Part shown: piece by piece, positions 8,460 to 16,944 of the stretch
Position numbering within the stretch: position 1 is the first letter of the stretch
Layout: each line of letters starts with the position of its first letter
Assembly (NCBI RefSeq): GCF_023073415.1
Contig: NZ_JADPJL010000068.1
Location: 124,001-188,000 of the forward strand
Direction: 5' to 3'
Source: Bradyrhizobium sp. 190
GTDB lineage: Bacteria > Pseudomonadota > Alphaproteobacteria > Rhizobiales > Xanthobacteraceae
DNA length: 64,000 nucleotides
The notes under the pieces: generated by a model
The model's input: only the letters and a program-made list of their open reading frames with translations
What the model was told of the DNA's origin: nothing
Database searches by the model: none
Made by a program: the position numbers and the translations under genes

Positions 8460-9662
8460 CTACTTGGCCGCTATTGGCTGTGCTTCGATCTTTTTCAGTT
8501 GCGGATCGACCTTCTGGCCGGGAATCGCGCGCAACAGCCCGGCGGTGACGACGCGGTCGTCGGCCTTGAGGCCTTCTTCGATGACACGCAGCTCGCCCTC
8601 CAGCGGCCCGACCCTCACCTTGCGCTGCTCGACGACATTTTCACCGTTCACGACCAGCAGATAGCGGCCGGCCTGATCGCTGCCGAGCGCCACGTCCGGC
8701 ACGAAAAGCGCATTCTGCTCCTGATCGATCGGGACGCGGACGCGCACAAAGAACCCCGGCAGCAACGCGCGGTCGGCATTGGGCAGCACGCCGCGCACGG
8801 GAAGCGTGCCGGTCGACTGGTTGAGCGTCACGGCGGCATAGTCGAGCCTGCCCTTGTGCGGAAAGCCGGTCTCGGTTTGCAAACCGACTTCGATCGGCAA
8901 TTGCCTGAGATCGTCCACCGTCATCCCGCGCCGGCGGGCCTCCGCGCGGATCCGCAGCACGTCCTGTTCGTTGACGTTGAAATTCACCCAGATCGGGTCG
9001 AGCGCCACGATGGTGGCGAGCTGCGTCGGCGACGATACGCCGACGAGTTCACCGACGGAGGCAAGATGCGCGCTGACGACGCCGTCGAACGGCGCGGCCA
9101 CATTGGTGTAACCGTAATTGACCGCCGCGATCTTGGTGTTGACCTGGGCCTGCAGCAGGCTCGCTTGCGCATTGTCGCGCGTCGAAGTGGAAGTATCCAG
9201 CGTGGCCTGGGAAACGGCTTGCCGCTGGACCAATTCCTGCTGGCGCTTGAAGTCCGCCTCGGCCTGCCTCACCGTTGCCTGCGCGCCGGTTTCCGCGGCC
9301 TGCGCCTGTTCGAGCTTCAGCTTGTAGGTTTCAGGCTCGATCGTGAACAGGGGTGTGCCTTCTTTCACGAAGGCGCCGTCGGTATAGTTGATCGATTGCA
9401 GAAAGCCCTGCACGCGCGCGACCAGATCGACATTCTTGATCGGTGCGGTGTTGCCGGTCGCTTCCAGATAACGCGTGAAGGACCGTTGCATCGGCACCGC
9501 GACATCGACCTTCGGCGGTGGCGGCGGGACAAAAGTATTTTGTTCGCAGGCACTTAAGACGCCCATCGCCGCAATTGCGAACGCCGCGCGCCGGACCGAA
9601 GCGGCTCCGTGTCCGATGGTGCGGTGCGGACTCAGGCGTGCAGGCGAACGCATCGGCTTCAT
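8460..9662 (-). CDS. RND efflux periplasmic adaptor (membrane fusion) lipoprotein
   Basis: This 400-residue MFP subunit bridges the RND pump to an outer-membrane channel. A signal sequence ends in the lipobox LSAC, so the mature protein should be lipid-anchored in the periplasm. GFLQSINYTDGAFVKEGTPLFTIEPE is the lipoyl-type half, followed by a coiled-coil hairpin (about residues 125-185), then AAPFDGVVSAHLASVGE completing the lipoyl domain, and a beta-barrel region. The first ATG at 9662 has GAGG nine bases upstream. It leads the operon with the permease 10 bases downstream. No local regulator gene is adjacent. Confidence 0.94.
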   Translation of the reverse strand: MKPMRSPARLSPHRTIGHGAASVRRAAFAIAAMGVLSACEQNTFVPPPPPKVDVAVPMQRSFTRYLEATGNTAPIKNVDLVARVQGFLQSINYTDGAFVKEGTPLFTIEPETYKLKLEQAQAAETGAQATVRQAEADFKRQQELVQRQAVSQATLDTSTSTRDNAQASLLQAQVNTKIAAVNYGYTNVAAPFDGVVSAHLASVGELVGVSSPTQLATIVALDPIWVNFNVNEQDVLRIRAEARRRGMTVDDLRQLPIEVGLQTETGFPHKGRLDYAAVTLNQSTGTLPVRGVLPNADRALLPGFFVRVRVPIDQEQNALFVPDVALGSDQAGRYLLVVNGENVVEQRKVRVGPLEGELRVIEEGLKADDRVVTAGLLRAIPGQKVDPQLKKIEAQPIAAK

Positions 9663-9859
9663 TTTTCGTGCCTCAATTGGTTTGTTCAGAAAAATGTCTA
9701 TTCAGAAATCGGCGTTCGGCGCCACCCCATGAAAATAGCAACAATCCGCTTGCGGTGAAACCCGAAAGCGAAAATGATGCCGGTCGTTAGAAATTTTTGC
9801 TGCGAAATTTTACTGCGGTTGAAGCGCGGCTTCCTGCGACGGCAAAAGGATTTATTCAA

Positions 9860-10708
9860 ATGATCAACACGTTGAAACGTGCGAGCAAGCTTGCGCCGTG
9901 GCTTTCGGTCGCCGCGATACTGGCAACCGCAGCGCCGGTTTTTGCGCAAGCGCCGAGCCAGGCGCAACGCGACGCCATCAAATCGCAGTGCCGCTCCGAT
10001 TACATGGCGCATTGCTCCAGCGTGCCGCCGGGCGGCGAGGCCTCGCTGCAATGCCTGCAGAAGAACATGTCGAGCCTCTCATCGAGCTGCCAGAGCGCGG
10101 TGCGGGCCGTGGAAGCGCCGGCGGCTGCGACTTCCAAGCCAGCTGAGACCGCCAAGCCGGCCGAGACCGCGGCGCCGAAGGCCGCTGCTCCTGCGGCGGC
10201 AACGGCAGCAACGCCCAAAGCTGCCGAACCAAAGGCTGCAACAGCCCCCGCAGCCGGGCAGCCGACTAGCGCGCAGGTTTCCGCCGTCCGCAGCGCATGC
10301 CGCTCCGATTATCCGAAGGTCTGCGCGGGCGTACCAACCGGCGGCGCGCCGGCGCTGCAATGCCTGGAAAAGAACAAGGCGAAACTCTCGGCCGGTTGCG
10401 AGAAAGCCGTCTCCGCTGCCAGCGGCGGTGGAGCAGCAGCGGCTGCACCCGCGGCAGGCGCGGCTCCGGCCGCCCCAGCGGGAGCAGCGGCTGCCGTTAC
10501 TCCGGCGGCGCCGGCCGCGATCGTGCTGCGGCCGATGCGGCCGCGTGAAGAACTGTTCGTGCTGCGGTCGGCCTGCGGCGCCGACGTCCGCTCGATTTGC
10601 GGCGGCGTGGCGCCGGGCGGTGGCCGGATCGTGCAATGTCTGGCGACCAACGCCGCGCAGCTTTCGCCGGCCTGCAAGGACGTGCTGTCCCAGTTCGCGG
10701 CGCGATAA
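9860..10708 (+). CDS. Secreted protein with three cysteine-rich repeats
   Basis: This 282-residue protein begins with a signal peptide ending about AAPVFAQA, so it should be periplasmic or exported. It contains three copies of a module of about 50 residues of the form C-R-S-D-Y-x-x-x-C ... P-G-G-x-x-x-L-Q-C-L ... C, each with four cysteines. The copies are joined by long Ala/Pro/Lys linkers. The module resembles the cysteine-rich repeat family first described in Golgi apparatus protein 1 and also common as small secreted rhizobial proteins. ATG 9860 follows AAAAGGA; in-frame codons back to 9797 look non-coding. Function unknown. Confidence 0.82.
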   Translation: MINTLKRASKLAPWLSVAAILATAAPVFAQAPSQAQRDAIKSQCRSDYMAHCSSVPPGGEASLQCLQKNMSSLSSSCQSAVRAVEAPAAATSKPAETAKPAETAAPKAAAPAAATAATPKAAEPKAATAPAAGQPTSAQVSAVRSACRSDYPKVCAGVPTGGAPALQCLEKNKAKLSAGCEKAVSAASGGGAAAAAPAAGAAPAAPAGAAAAVTPAAPAAIVLRPMRPREELFVLRSACGADVRSICGGVAPGGGRIVQCLATNAAQLSPACKDVLSQFAAR

Positions 10709-10721
10709 TCCACTCGCCTGC

Positions 10722-10750
10722 GGCGGTCCCTCATTGATCCGGGGACCGCC
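10722..10750. terminator. Hairpin between convergent genes
   Basis: A perfect 9-bp stem, GGCGGTCCC paired with GGGACCGCC across an 11-base loop, lies between the stop at 10708 and the opposing stop at 10753. There is no clear T-run on either side, so it is a candidate for bidirectional termination or mRNA 3' protection. Confidence 0.5.
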
Positions 10751-10752
10751 GA

Positions 10753-11109
10753 TCATTCGCCGCGAAAGGCGAGGATGAGCTGAATGAGCCGTATCGAAAG
10801 CGCTACATAAAGGATCGCCATCCCGGTTTGGTACGCAATATGCCAATTCAGCTTTGCGAGCTTGTAGAGGCCGTCGACGAAGTTCAGCACCAGGAGAATG
10901 ACACCGAACAACATGACGCCGCGGCCGACGAGACCATGGCGCACGTATCCGAACAGTTCGATCCACGGCTCATTGCTCGATACATGCGCGCCGGCCGATA
11001 CGATCAACGTCCCGATAATCATCTTCTCGACATGAGAAAAGATTTCCTTGGAGACCGGCTCGACATGTTCGGAATAGAACACCAGCCATTTGGCTCTGAC
11101 CTGCGCCAT
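10753..11109 (-). CDS. Small membrane protein of unknown function
   Basis: The 118-residue protein begins MAQVRAKWLVFYSEHVEPVS. It has a soluble, probably helical N-terminal third, then two or three hydrophobic segments (around EKMIIGTLIVSAGAHV, GRGVMLFGVILLVLNFVDGLY and TGMAILYVALSIRLIQLILA). The ATG at 11109 is preceded by AAGGAAAATTC; a longer frame to 11430 has no membrane-protein-like extension. It converges with the cysteine-rich protein gene. I do not recognise a family, and its reality rests on composition and the ribosome site. Confidence 0.6.
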   Translation of the reverse strand: MAQVRAKWLVFYSEHVEPVSKEIFSHVEKMIIGTLIVSAGAHVSSNEPWIELFGYVRHGLVGRGVMLFGVILLVLNFVDGLYKLAKLNWHIAYQTGMAILYVALSIRLIQLILAFRGE

Positions 11110-11398
11110 GAATTTTCCTTGGATTTTCCTAGCGGCGATGAACGGGAGCTTCACTACAGCGGGTCCGCAACCAAGAAGCAAGAAGGCCGGCATCCTGAGC
11201 CGCGGAGACTTAACCTCAACGATTAGTCGCCTCAACGAAGCGAGAAAACCGGCCATCGAGGCCAGCGCGGTGGTGTGCGCCAACGGCGTTGTCCGTGCCG
11301 GCTGCGCCGGAGCCCGCGGCGCAGTCGTCGTCCGCAAGCACGCCGAGGTCTGCAGGACCGTGGTGGTGAACGGCGCGAGGGTTCGCCGCTGTACCTGA
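11108..11398 (+). pseudogene. Probable remnant of a small secreted Gly/Cys protein
   Basis: The last 45 codons read ASAVVCANGVVRAGCAGARG and then a Val/Arg-rich tail with two more cysteines. This resembles the mature part of small exported rhizobial proteins that usually start right after a signal-peptide A-S-A site. Here no signal peptide precedes it. The in-frame codons before it read NEARKPAIEASA, which could be a decayed MRKLAI-type leader. The open frame runs back to 11108, overlapping the start of the divergent membrane gene, and no good ribosome site is seen. It may be a pseudogene or a mis-started small gene. Confidence 0.35.
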
Positions 11399-11399
11399 G

Positions 11400-11626
11400 C
11401 CCCAGGCGTTTTCGTCGAAGGCAAAGTCAAGCCGGAGCCGCCGCAGAGCGGACATCCGTTCGTGGACAGAACCGGCGGGCTGAAAACAAGACATTGGCTG
11501 GCGGTCCCGACGCGGGCGGGACCGGAAGCTTCTTCGTTCCCTGATGATTTTTCTGTAGCGCAAATTTCCGGCGCGGATTAGTCTCCGATCCAAATTAATC
11601 AGTATACTGTCGATTGGGAGGAAGAC
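11400..11626. other. Control region upstream of the CoA-ligase operon
   Basis: No gene is apparent here. A perfect 7-bp stem GGTCCCG/CGGGACC occurs at 11503-11523. An AT-rich stretch at 11580-11610 contains the AGTATACT palindrome described separately, and the strong ribosome site GGGAGGAAGAC sits directly before the GTG at 11627. Confidence 0.5.
11597..11614. promoter_or_regulatory. Candidate MarR operator, site 1
   Basis: AATCAGTATACTGTCGAT contains the perfect palindrome AGTATACT, 13 bases before the GTG of the monooxygenase gene. The block AGTATACTGTC-A/G-AT recurs upstream of the gentisate dioxygenase gene at 16945-16962, with 14 of 18 positions identical over the aligned segment. A MarR regulator is encoded between the two sites. 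Binding is inferred, not shown. Confidence 0.6.
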
Positions 11627-12766
11627 GTGCGTATCGCCGTCATCGGTGGAGGCCCCGGCGGCCTCTACTTCGCCTATCTCTGGAAGCGGCGTCATCCGGA
11701 CGCGCATATCGACCTGTTCGAACAGAACCCCGAGGGCGCGACCTGGGGGTTTGGTGTGGTGTTCTCCGAACAGGCGCTGGAATTCTTACGCGCCGACGAT
11801 CCCGAGACGGTCGATGCCATTACGCCCCGGATGGAGAGCTGGAAGAACATCACGCTCAATTTGCGTGGCGAGAGTGTCGAGATCGACGGCATCGGCTTCT
11901 CCTCGATCGGCCGGCTCGAACTGCTGACCATCCTGCAGCAGCGCGTGCGCGCGGCGGGAATTGCGGCGCGATACAACACCACGATCCAGTCGCTGGATGA
12001 ACTCGGGGGGTACGACCTGATCGTCGCCGCCGACGGGCTGAATTCGCTGGTGCGTCGCGGGTTTGAGCAGGAGTTCGGCGCCTCGGTTTCGCACTCGACC
12101 AACAAATTCGCCTGGTATGGCACAGCCAAGCGCTTTGCCGCGCTGTCGCAGACTTTTGTGAAGACCGGTCTCGGCTCATTCAACGCCCATCACTATCGCT
12201 ATTCGCCCGCCATGAGCACGTTCCTGGTCGAATGCGACGCGGCGACCTGGCAGGCCTACGGCTTTGAGCACAAGACGATCGAGCAGTCGCAGGCCATCTG
12301 CGAGGAGATATTCGCCGACACCCTGGATGGCCATGCGCTGGTCTCGAACAAATCGGTGTGGCGCAACTTTCCCTGGATCTGGAACGAGAACTGGTCGCAC
12401 GGCAACATGGTGCTGATCGGCGACGCCCTGCATACCGCGCATTTCTCGATCGGCTCGGGCACCCGGCTTGCCATCGAAGACGCGATCGCGCTGACCAGGG
12501 CGCTGGAGGCGGAGACGGAGATTCCCGCTGGCCTCGCCCGCTACCAGGCCGAACGCAAGCCGATCGTGCAGAAGCTGGTGACGGCGGCGCGCACCAGCGC
12601 CGACTGGTACGAACATTTCCCCGAACACATGAAGCTCGACCTGATGGATTTTGCCTACAGCTACATCACCCGCTCGGGGCGGATCGCCGACGCGCGGCTG
12701 CGCGCGATGTCGCCCGAATTCATGGCGCGTTACGAGGCGGAAAAGAAGATTGGGAGCCGAGCATGA
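11627..12766 (+). CDS. FAD-dependent monooxygenase, salicylyl-CoA 5-hydroxylase-like
   Basis: This 379-residue group A flavoprotein hydroxylase has the FAD fingerprint VIGGGPGGL at residues 5-13, LIVAADGLNS in the middle and the second FAD motif GDALHTAHFSIGSG near residue 265. The WGFGVVFS segment and overall length match the subfamily acting on aryl-CoA thioesters (salicylyl-CoA 5-hydroxylase, and the N-terminal half of anthraniloyl-CoA monooxygenase). The next gene, overlapping by four bases, encodes an aryl-CoA ligase. Together they would make gentisyl-CoA from salicylate. The start is a GTG with a strong GGGAGGAAG site. An anthraniloyl-CoA substrate cannot be excluded. Confidence 0.85.
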   Translation: MRIAVIGGGPGGLYFAYLWKRRHPDAHIDLFEQNPEGATWGFGVVFSEQALEFLRADDPETVDAITPRMESWKNITLNLRGESVEIDGIGFSSIGRLELLTILQQRVRAAGIAARYNTTIQSLDELGGYDLIVAADGLNSLVRRGFEQEFGASVSHSTNKFAWYGTAKRFAALSQTFVKTGLGSFNAHHYRYSPAMSTFLVECDAATWQAYGFEHKTIEQSQAICEEIFADTLDGHALVSNKSVWRNFPWIWNENWSHGNMVLIGDALHTAHFSIGSGTRLAIEDAIALTRALEAETEIPAGLARYQAERKPIVQKLVTAARTSADWYEHFPEHMKLDLMDFAYSYITRSGRIADARLRAMSPEFMARYEAEKKIGSRA

Positions 12767-14376
12767 CGTCAGCAATTTCCGATTTGGTCCCCCGTGACAA
12801 TCCGGGCGCTCGCGAGATCGGCTTTGCGATTCCGGAAAGCTATAACGCCAGCCGTATCCTGTTCGACAATCTCGCCCAAGGGCGCGGCGACAGGCTGGCG
12901 CTAACCGGCCCCGCCGGCACGCGCACTTACGCAGAACTCTGCGCCGAGGCTTCGCAATGGGGGCATGGCTTTCAGTCGCTCGGCTTGAAGCGCGGCGACC
13001 GCATCCTGATGTTCCTCGACGACACGCCGGCTTATCCTGCGGCGTTTTTCGGCGCAGTGCGGTCAGGTTTTGTGCCGCTGTTGATCAACACGCTGACGCC
13101 GCCGGATTTGCTGCAGTTCTATCTCTCGGACGCCGGCGCGGCGGTCGCGGTCGCGGAGGCCGAGTTTACGGCGCGGTTCAATGCGGAAGCCTGCAAGGAC
13201 ACACCGCTGCAAACCCTGGTCGTGGTCAATGGCGCGGCGAGCGAACACGCCGTGCCGAAAACCTTGGTCGCCCAGCAATGGCTGCAGGGATTCTCCACCG
13301 ATCTGCCGGAAGCCGACACCAAGCGCGACGACATGGCGTTCTGGATGTATTCATCCGGCTCGACCGGACGTCCCAAGGGCATCGTGCACCTGCAGCACGA
13401 CATGGCCTATAGCGAGCAGGCCTTTGCGCGCAGCGTGCTCAAGCTCGGCCCCGACGACATCTGTTTCTCGGTGCCGAAGATTTTCTTTGCCTACGGCTTT
13501 GGCAACGCCATCACCTTCCCGTTCTCGGTCGGCGCGGCGGCGCTGCTGCTGCCCGGCCAGCCGAAGCCGGCAACGATCTTCGAGGCGATAGGAAAATACC
13601 GGCCATCGATATTCTACGGATTGCCCACGCTTTATACCTCGCTGACCAAGGCCGAGGGTGCTTCAGCCACGGACTTCTCGTCGCTGCGCATGGCGCTATC
13701 GGCCGCCGAGGTGCTGTCGGCGGAAGTCTTCAACGGCTGGAAGACGCTGACGGGCCTGGAAATCATCGAAGGCCTCGGTTCGACTGAAGCGCTGCACATC
13801 TATCTCTCCAACCGCCCGGAAAAGAAGAAGCTCGGCGCTGCAGGCCTGCGCGTACCCGGCTACGAAATCCTGCTCAAGGATAAGGACGGCCGCGAGGTCG
13901 GCGACAATGAGGAAGGCATTTTGTGGGTACGCGGCGATTCCAACACGCCGGTTTACTGGAACCGGCCCGACAAATCGGCGGAGACCATTCGTGAAGAGGG
14001 GTGGATCTACACCGGCGACCGTTTTCTGCGTGATATCGACGGTTTCCATTTCTTCCGCGGCCGCGCCGACGACCTGATCAAGATATCAGGCCAATGGGTC
14101 TACCCGCTAGAAGTCGAACTGTGCCTTGCCGAGCATCCCGATATCAGGGAATGCGCTGTCTTCGCCGCCGAACTGCCGGATAGACGTATGACGCTGAAGG
14201 CGGTGGTGGTCATGAACAAGGGCGAGTTCGATACCAGGGACGCCACGAAGACGCTGCAAGATTACGTCAAGGCGAAGCTACTGCCCTACAAATATCCGCG
14301 CGAGATCAGGTTCATCGCGGAACTGCCGAAGACCGGCACCGGCAAGATCGACCGCCAGGCGTTGATGAAGATGTAG
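12763..14376 (+). CDS. Benzoate-CoA ligase family protein (salicylate or related aryl acid)
   Basis: This is a 537-residue ANL-superfamily acid-thiol ligase. The phosphate-binding loop YSSGSTGRPKG lies at about residues 196-206. LGSTEALHIYLSN follows, with YTGDRF, the hinge FFRGRADDLIKISGQWVYPLEVE, and the catalytic C-terminal lysine in PKTGTGKIDRQAL. The pattern matches benzoate-CoA ligases (BadA/BclA type), which form an aryl adenylate and then the CoA thioester. The ATG overlaps the monooxygenase TGA as ATGA, indicating coupling. An upstream in-frame extension to 12358 runs through the preceding gene and is not used. Salicylate as substrate follows from context. Confidence 0.92.
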   Translation: MTSAISDLVPRDNPGAREIGFAIPESYNASRILFDNLAQGRGDRLALTGPAGTRTYAELCAEASQWGHGFQSLGLKRGDRILMFLDDTPAYPAAFFGAVRSGFVPLLINTLTPPDLLQFYLSDAGAAVAVAEAEFTARFNAEACKDTPLQTLVVVNGAASEHAVPKTLVAQQWLQGFSTDLPEADTKRDDMAFWMYSSGSTGRPKGIVHLQHDMAYSEQAFARSVLKLGPDDICFSVPKIFFAYGFGNAITFPFSVGAAALLLPGQPKPATIFEAIGKYRPSIFYGLPTLYTSLTKAEGASATDFSSLRMALSAAEVLSAEVFNGWKTLTGLEIIEGLGSTEALHIYLSNRPEKKKLGAAGLRVPGYEILLKDKDGREVGDNEEGILWVRGDSNTPVYWNRPDKSAETIREEGWIYTGDRFLRDIDGFHFFRGRADDLIKISGQWVYPLEVELCLAEHPDIRECAVFAAELPDRRMTLKAVVVMNKGEFDTRDATKTLQDYVKAKLLPYKYPREIRFIAELPKTGTGKIDRQALMKM

Positions 14377-14396
14377 CGCGCATTCGCAAACTCAAT

Positions 14397-14552
14397 GTCG
14401 TCCCTGCGAACGCAGGGACCCATACGCCGCGGCCGGTGTGCTGGGCACGCGGGGAGACAACCTCGCAGCGCTTGTTGATTAACGCAGAGCGTCAGCCACC
14501 GCGTCTTATCGATCGATCACGCGGTATGGGTCCCTGCGTTCGCAGGGACGAC
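14397..14552. repeat. Palindromic repeat, family B (copy 1)
   Basis: The arm GTCGTCCCTGCGAACGCAGG and the opposite arm CCCTGCGTTCGCAGGGACGA bracket a centre of about 95 bases. Each arm also contains a small palindrome (CCCTGCGAACGCAGGG). Related copies are at 20936, 29581, 43947 and 50802. The 3' end of the hydroxylase gene at 14517 runs into the right arm. Confidence 0.88.
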
Positions 14553-15752
14553 AGAGGAATTTCCGGTTGCTACGCTGCCCAGCCCCGTCCCGCCATACAG
14601 CCACGCCAGATCGCCGTACCACTCTTCCGAGGTCTTCGCGCTCATGATCTCGTTGCGCAGCCGGGCATGTCCGCCTGCGGGGTGATAGATGTGCTCGCCG
14701 ATGGCGCGGGACATCAGTTGCACCTTTGCGGTGCGCAGGAAACGCTGCGTGCGATAGGCTTCGAGTGCGGTGGCGTAATCGTCATGCTGCCCCATCATGT
14801 GCGACAGGCACACCGCGTCCTCCATCGCCTGACAGGCGCCTTGCGCGAAATATTGCAACATCGGATGCGCGGCGTCGCCGAGCAGCGCGACGCGGCCGTC
14901 GATCCAGCGCTCGACCGGATCGCGGTCACATAAAACCCACAGCCGCCAGTTTTTGCCGTGACGAATGATCTCCCGCGCACGCGGGTGGATGTGCCCGAAG
15001 CCCTGCATGACCTCTTCGTCGGACACCGGCTGGCCCGCCACTGGCTCCGGCGCATCATTGTGATAGGTGACGACGAGGTTGAACACCTTCCAGCCTGACA
15101 GCGGGTAATGCACGATGTGGCATTTCGGCCCGGCCCACAGCGTCGCCGCGTTCCAGCGCAAGTCTTCCGGCATTTGTTCGGTCGGAATCACCGAGCGGTA
15201 GGTCGTATGGCCGGACACCCGCGGCGGCCCGTCCGCGACGACCTGCTTGCGAACGTTCGACCATAGGCCATCGGCGCCGATCAGCAGCCGGCCCGTGACA
15301 CGCTCTCCATTCACCAGCCGCGCCGTCACCGACGACCCATCCTGATCGAAACCGACGACTTCGCTGCTGACGCGCAACTCGATCAACTCGTGATTCTGAC
15401 ACGCGCGCAGAAAAACACCGTGCAGATCGCCGCGATGCACCACCGCATAGGGATTGCGGAAGCGCGAGCGAAACGCATCGCCCAGATCGACATGGGTGAT
15501 TTCTTCGGCGGTCAACGCATCCATCAGCCGGAGCTGGTCGATATAGACGGCCATACCACGCGCCGCCTCGCCGACGCCGAGATAGTCGAAGGCATGGAAC
15601 GCGTTGGGCCCGAGCTGAATGCCGGCGCCGATTTCGCCGAGCGCCGAGGCTTTTTCCAGCAGGATCGAGCGGATGCCTTTTTGCGCCAGCCCAAGCGCTA
15701 CGGCGAGCCCGCCGATTCCGCCACCTGCGATCAAAACCGGCCGTGCGTCCAT
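14517..15752 (-). CDS. 3-Hydroxybenzoate 6-monooxygenase
   Basis: This 411-residue flavoprotein hydroxylase makes gentisate from 3-hydroxybenzoate using NADH and oxygen. The FAD motif AGGGIGGLA occurs at residues 9-17 and LIGADGLWSNVRK in the middle. GDAAHPMLQYFAQGACQAME near residue 290 is characteristic of the 3HB6H subfamily. Its ATG shares a base with the MarR stop. The final residues, NSSVVPANAGTHTA, are not family sequence: they and the stop codon are encoded by the right arm of a family B repeat, so a repeat insertion has replaced the native C-terminus. The core enzyme, ending near WLYGGTGLG, looks intact. Confidence 0.92.
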   Translation of the reverse strand: MDARPVLIAGGGIGGLAVALGLAQKGIRSILLEKASALGEIGAGIQLGPNAFHAFDYLGVGEAARGMAVYIDQLRLMDALTAEEITHVDLGDAFRSRFRNPYAVVHRGDLHGVFLRACQNHELIELRVSSEVVGFDQDGSSVTARLVNGERVTGRLLIGADGLWSNVRKQVVADGPPRVSGHTTYRSVIPTEQMPEDLRWNAATLWAGPKCHIVHYPLSGWKVFNLVVTYHNDAPEPVAGQPVSDEEVMQGFGHIHPRAREIIRHGKNWRLWVLCDRDPVERWIDGRVALLGDAAHPMLQYFAQGACQAMEDAVCLSHMMGQHDDYATALEAYRTQRFLRTAKVQLMSRAIGEHIYHPAGGHARLRNEIMSAKTSEEWYGDLAWLYGGTGLGSVATGNSSVVPANAGTHTA

Positions 15753-16261
15753 CAGTTCGATTTCCCCAGATGTTCGAGCGCGTCTTCGGCGCGCAGCGGC
15801 ACGCGCGAGGCCTCGTTGTTGAGATCGACGAGCTGCGTCAGCAGCGCCAGCAGGGTCTTGCGGTCGGCCGGCTTAAGCGGCTGCAGCATCCTTAGCTGCG
15901 CGCGTTCCACCGACGGCATGATGTCGCGCAGCACGGCTGCACCTGACTTGGTCAGATGGAGCAGCTTGACGCGCTTGTCCTCGCGCGAGGGCTTGCGCTC
16001 GATCAGGGCCTTGCTCTCCAGCCGTTCGATCACGTTGCCGAGCGTGGAGCGGTCGAACGCGATCACCGCCGACAGCCGGGTGGCGTCGATGCCGGGATGG
16101 GTGTGGATCGCCACCAGCGCCGCATACTGCACCGGCGTCAGGTCGAACGCGCTACACTCTTCGACAAAGATCGAGACCGCGATCTGTTGCATGCGCCGGA
16201 ACAGGTAGCCGGGCGCGGTGTAGACCGCATCCATCGTGATGTGTGATGGCTTACTCGGCAT
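15752..16261 (-). CDS. MarR family transcriptional regulator of the gentisate genes
   Basis: This 169-residue winged-helix regulator shows the recognition region ATRLSAVIAFDRSTLGNVIERL and the wing with the DKR motif (SREDKRVKLLHLT), both classic MarR features. It is the middle gene of a three-gene leftward operon, overlapping the isomerase gene by 11 bases and the hydroxylase gene by one. MarR proteins usually repress divergent catabolic operons and release DNA when an aromatic acid binds. The matching palindromes at 11597 and 16945 are the obvious candidate targets. The ligand is probably gentisate, salicylate or 3-hydroxybenzoate or a CoA ester of these, by inference. Confidence 0.92.
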   Translation of the reverse strand: MPSKPSHITMDAVYTAPGYLFRRMQQIAVSIFVEECSAFDLTPVQYAALVAIHTHPGIDATRLSAVIAFDRSTLGNVIERLESKALIERKPSREDKRVKLLHLTKSGAAVLRDIMPSVERAQLRMLQPLKPADRKTLLALLTQLVDLNNEASRVPLRAEDALEHLGKSN

Positions 16262-16883
16262 CGGCTTGTTTGTCCGGCGCGGCGTCGGCGAACGCCTTCA
16301 TTTCCTTGGCCGCAGCTTCAGCCTCGAGCAGGCGCGGAAAGGCTGCGACGTCGACGCCGAAGCGCCGTGCGTTCGCAAGCTGCGGTACCAGGCAAAGGTC
16401 CGCAACCGTCGGCGCCGCGCCGAAACAGAACGGCCCCTTCTCGCCCTTGATCAGCGCTTCACAGGCGGACAAGCCCTCGCGATTGGCCCAGGCCGCCCAT
16501 TCCGTCACTTTTTCCTCGGCCACGCCGAGCTGGCGCAGCCGGGCCAGAACCTTCAAATTCTGCACCGGGTGGATGTCGCAGGCGATGGCCAGCGCGAACG
16601 CGCGCGCCTTGGCGCGGCGCAGCGGATCCTTTGGCAATAGCGGCGGGTTGGGATGGGTCTCGTCCAGCCATTCAATGATGGCGAGCGACTGGGTCAGCGC
16701 ACCACCGTCGTCACCCTCCAGCGTGGGCACCAGCCCCTGCGGGTTGATCGCGAGATAGGCGGGTGCGCTTTGTTCGCCCTTGCGAAGGTGATGCGGCAGA
16801 TGCTGGGCCGTAAGACCCTTGAGGTTCAGCGCGATCCGTACCCGGTACGCCGCGCTGCTGCGGAAATAGCCATGCAGCTTCAT
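16251..16883 (-). CDS. Maleylpyruvate (maleylacetoacetate) isomerase, zeta-class GST
   Basis: This 210-residue zeta-class glutathione transferase carries the signature SSAAYRVRIALNLKG at residues 9-23, with the catalytic serine pair. PTLEGDDGG and the C-terminal all-helical half follow. These enzymes convert cis to trans isomers in ring-cleavage pathways using glutathione. Beside gentisate dioxygenase the likely reaction is maleylpyruvate to fumarylpyruvate (NagL type), not tyrosine degradation. The ATG has GGGAGG upstream and faces the dioxygenase gene across 112 bases that hold the operator. It leads the isomerase-MarR-hydroxylase operon. Confidence 0.9.
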   Translation of the reverse strand: MKLHGYFRSSAAYRVRIALNLKGLTAQHLPHHLRKGEQSAPAYLAINPQGLVPTLEGDDGGALTQSLAIIEWLDETHPNPPLLPKDPLRRAKARAFALAIACDIHPVQNLKVLARLRQLGVAEEKVTEWAAWANREGLSACEALIKGEKGPFCFGAAPTVADLCLVPQLANARRFGVDVAAFPRLLEAEAAAKEMKAFADAAPDKQADAE

Positions 16884-16944
16884 CGGAACCTCCCTCGGAT
16901 TCTATCGTTTTGCCCCGGCGGGGTGACATTGACGCTACCCATAT

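Noticed and set aside
6725..8548. 607-codon open frame on the + strand opposite the RND permease
   Set aside because: It is antisense to a well-conserved gene, is rich in Arg/His/Asp as expected from GC-rich shadow frames, and has no domain.
10079..10966. 295-codon leftward frame over the cysteine-rich protein
   Set aside because: Antisense to a gene with signal peptide and repeated domains; no plausible ribosome site.
12358..12762. N-terminal extension of the CoA ligase
   Set aside because: It runs in another frame through the monooxygenase gene; the ATGA overlap start at 12763 gives the correct family length.
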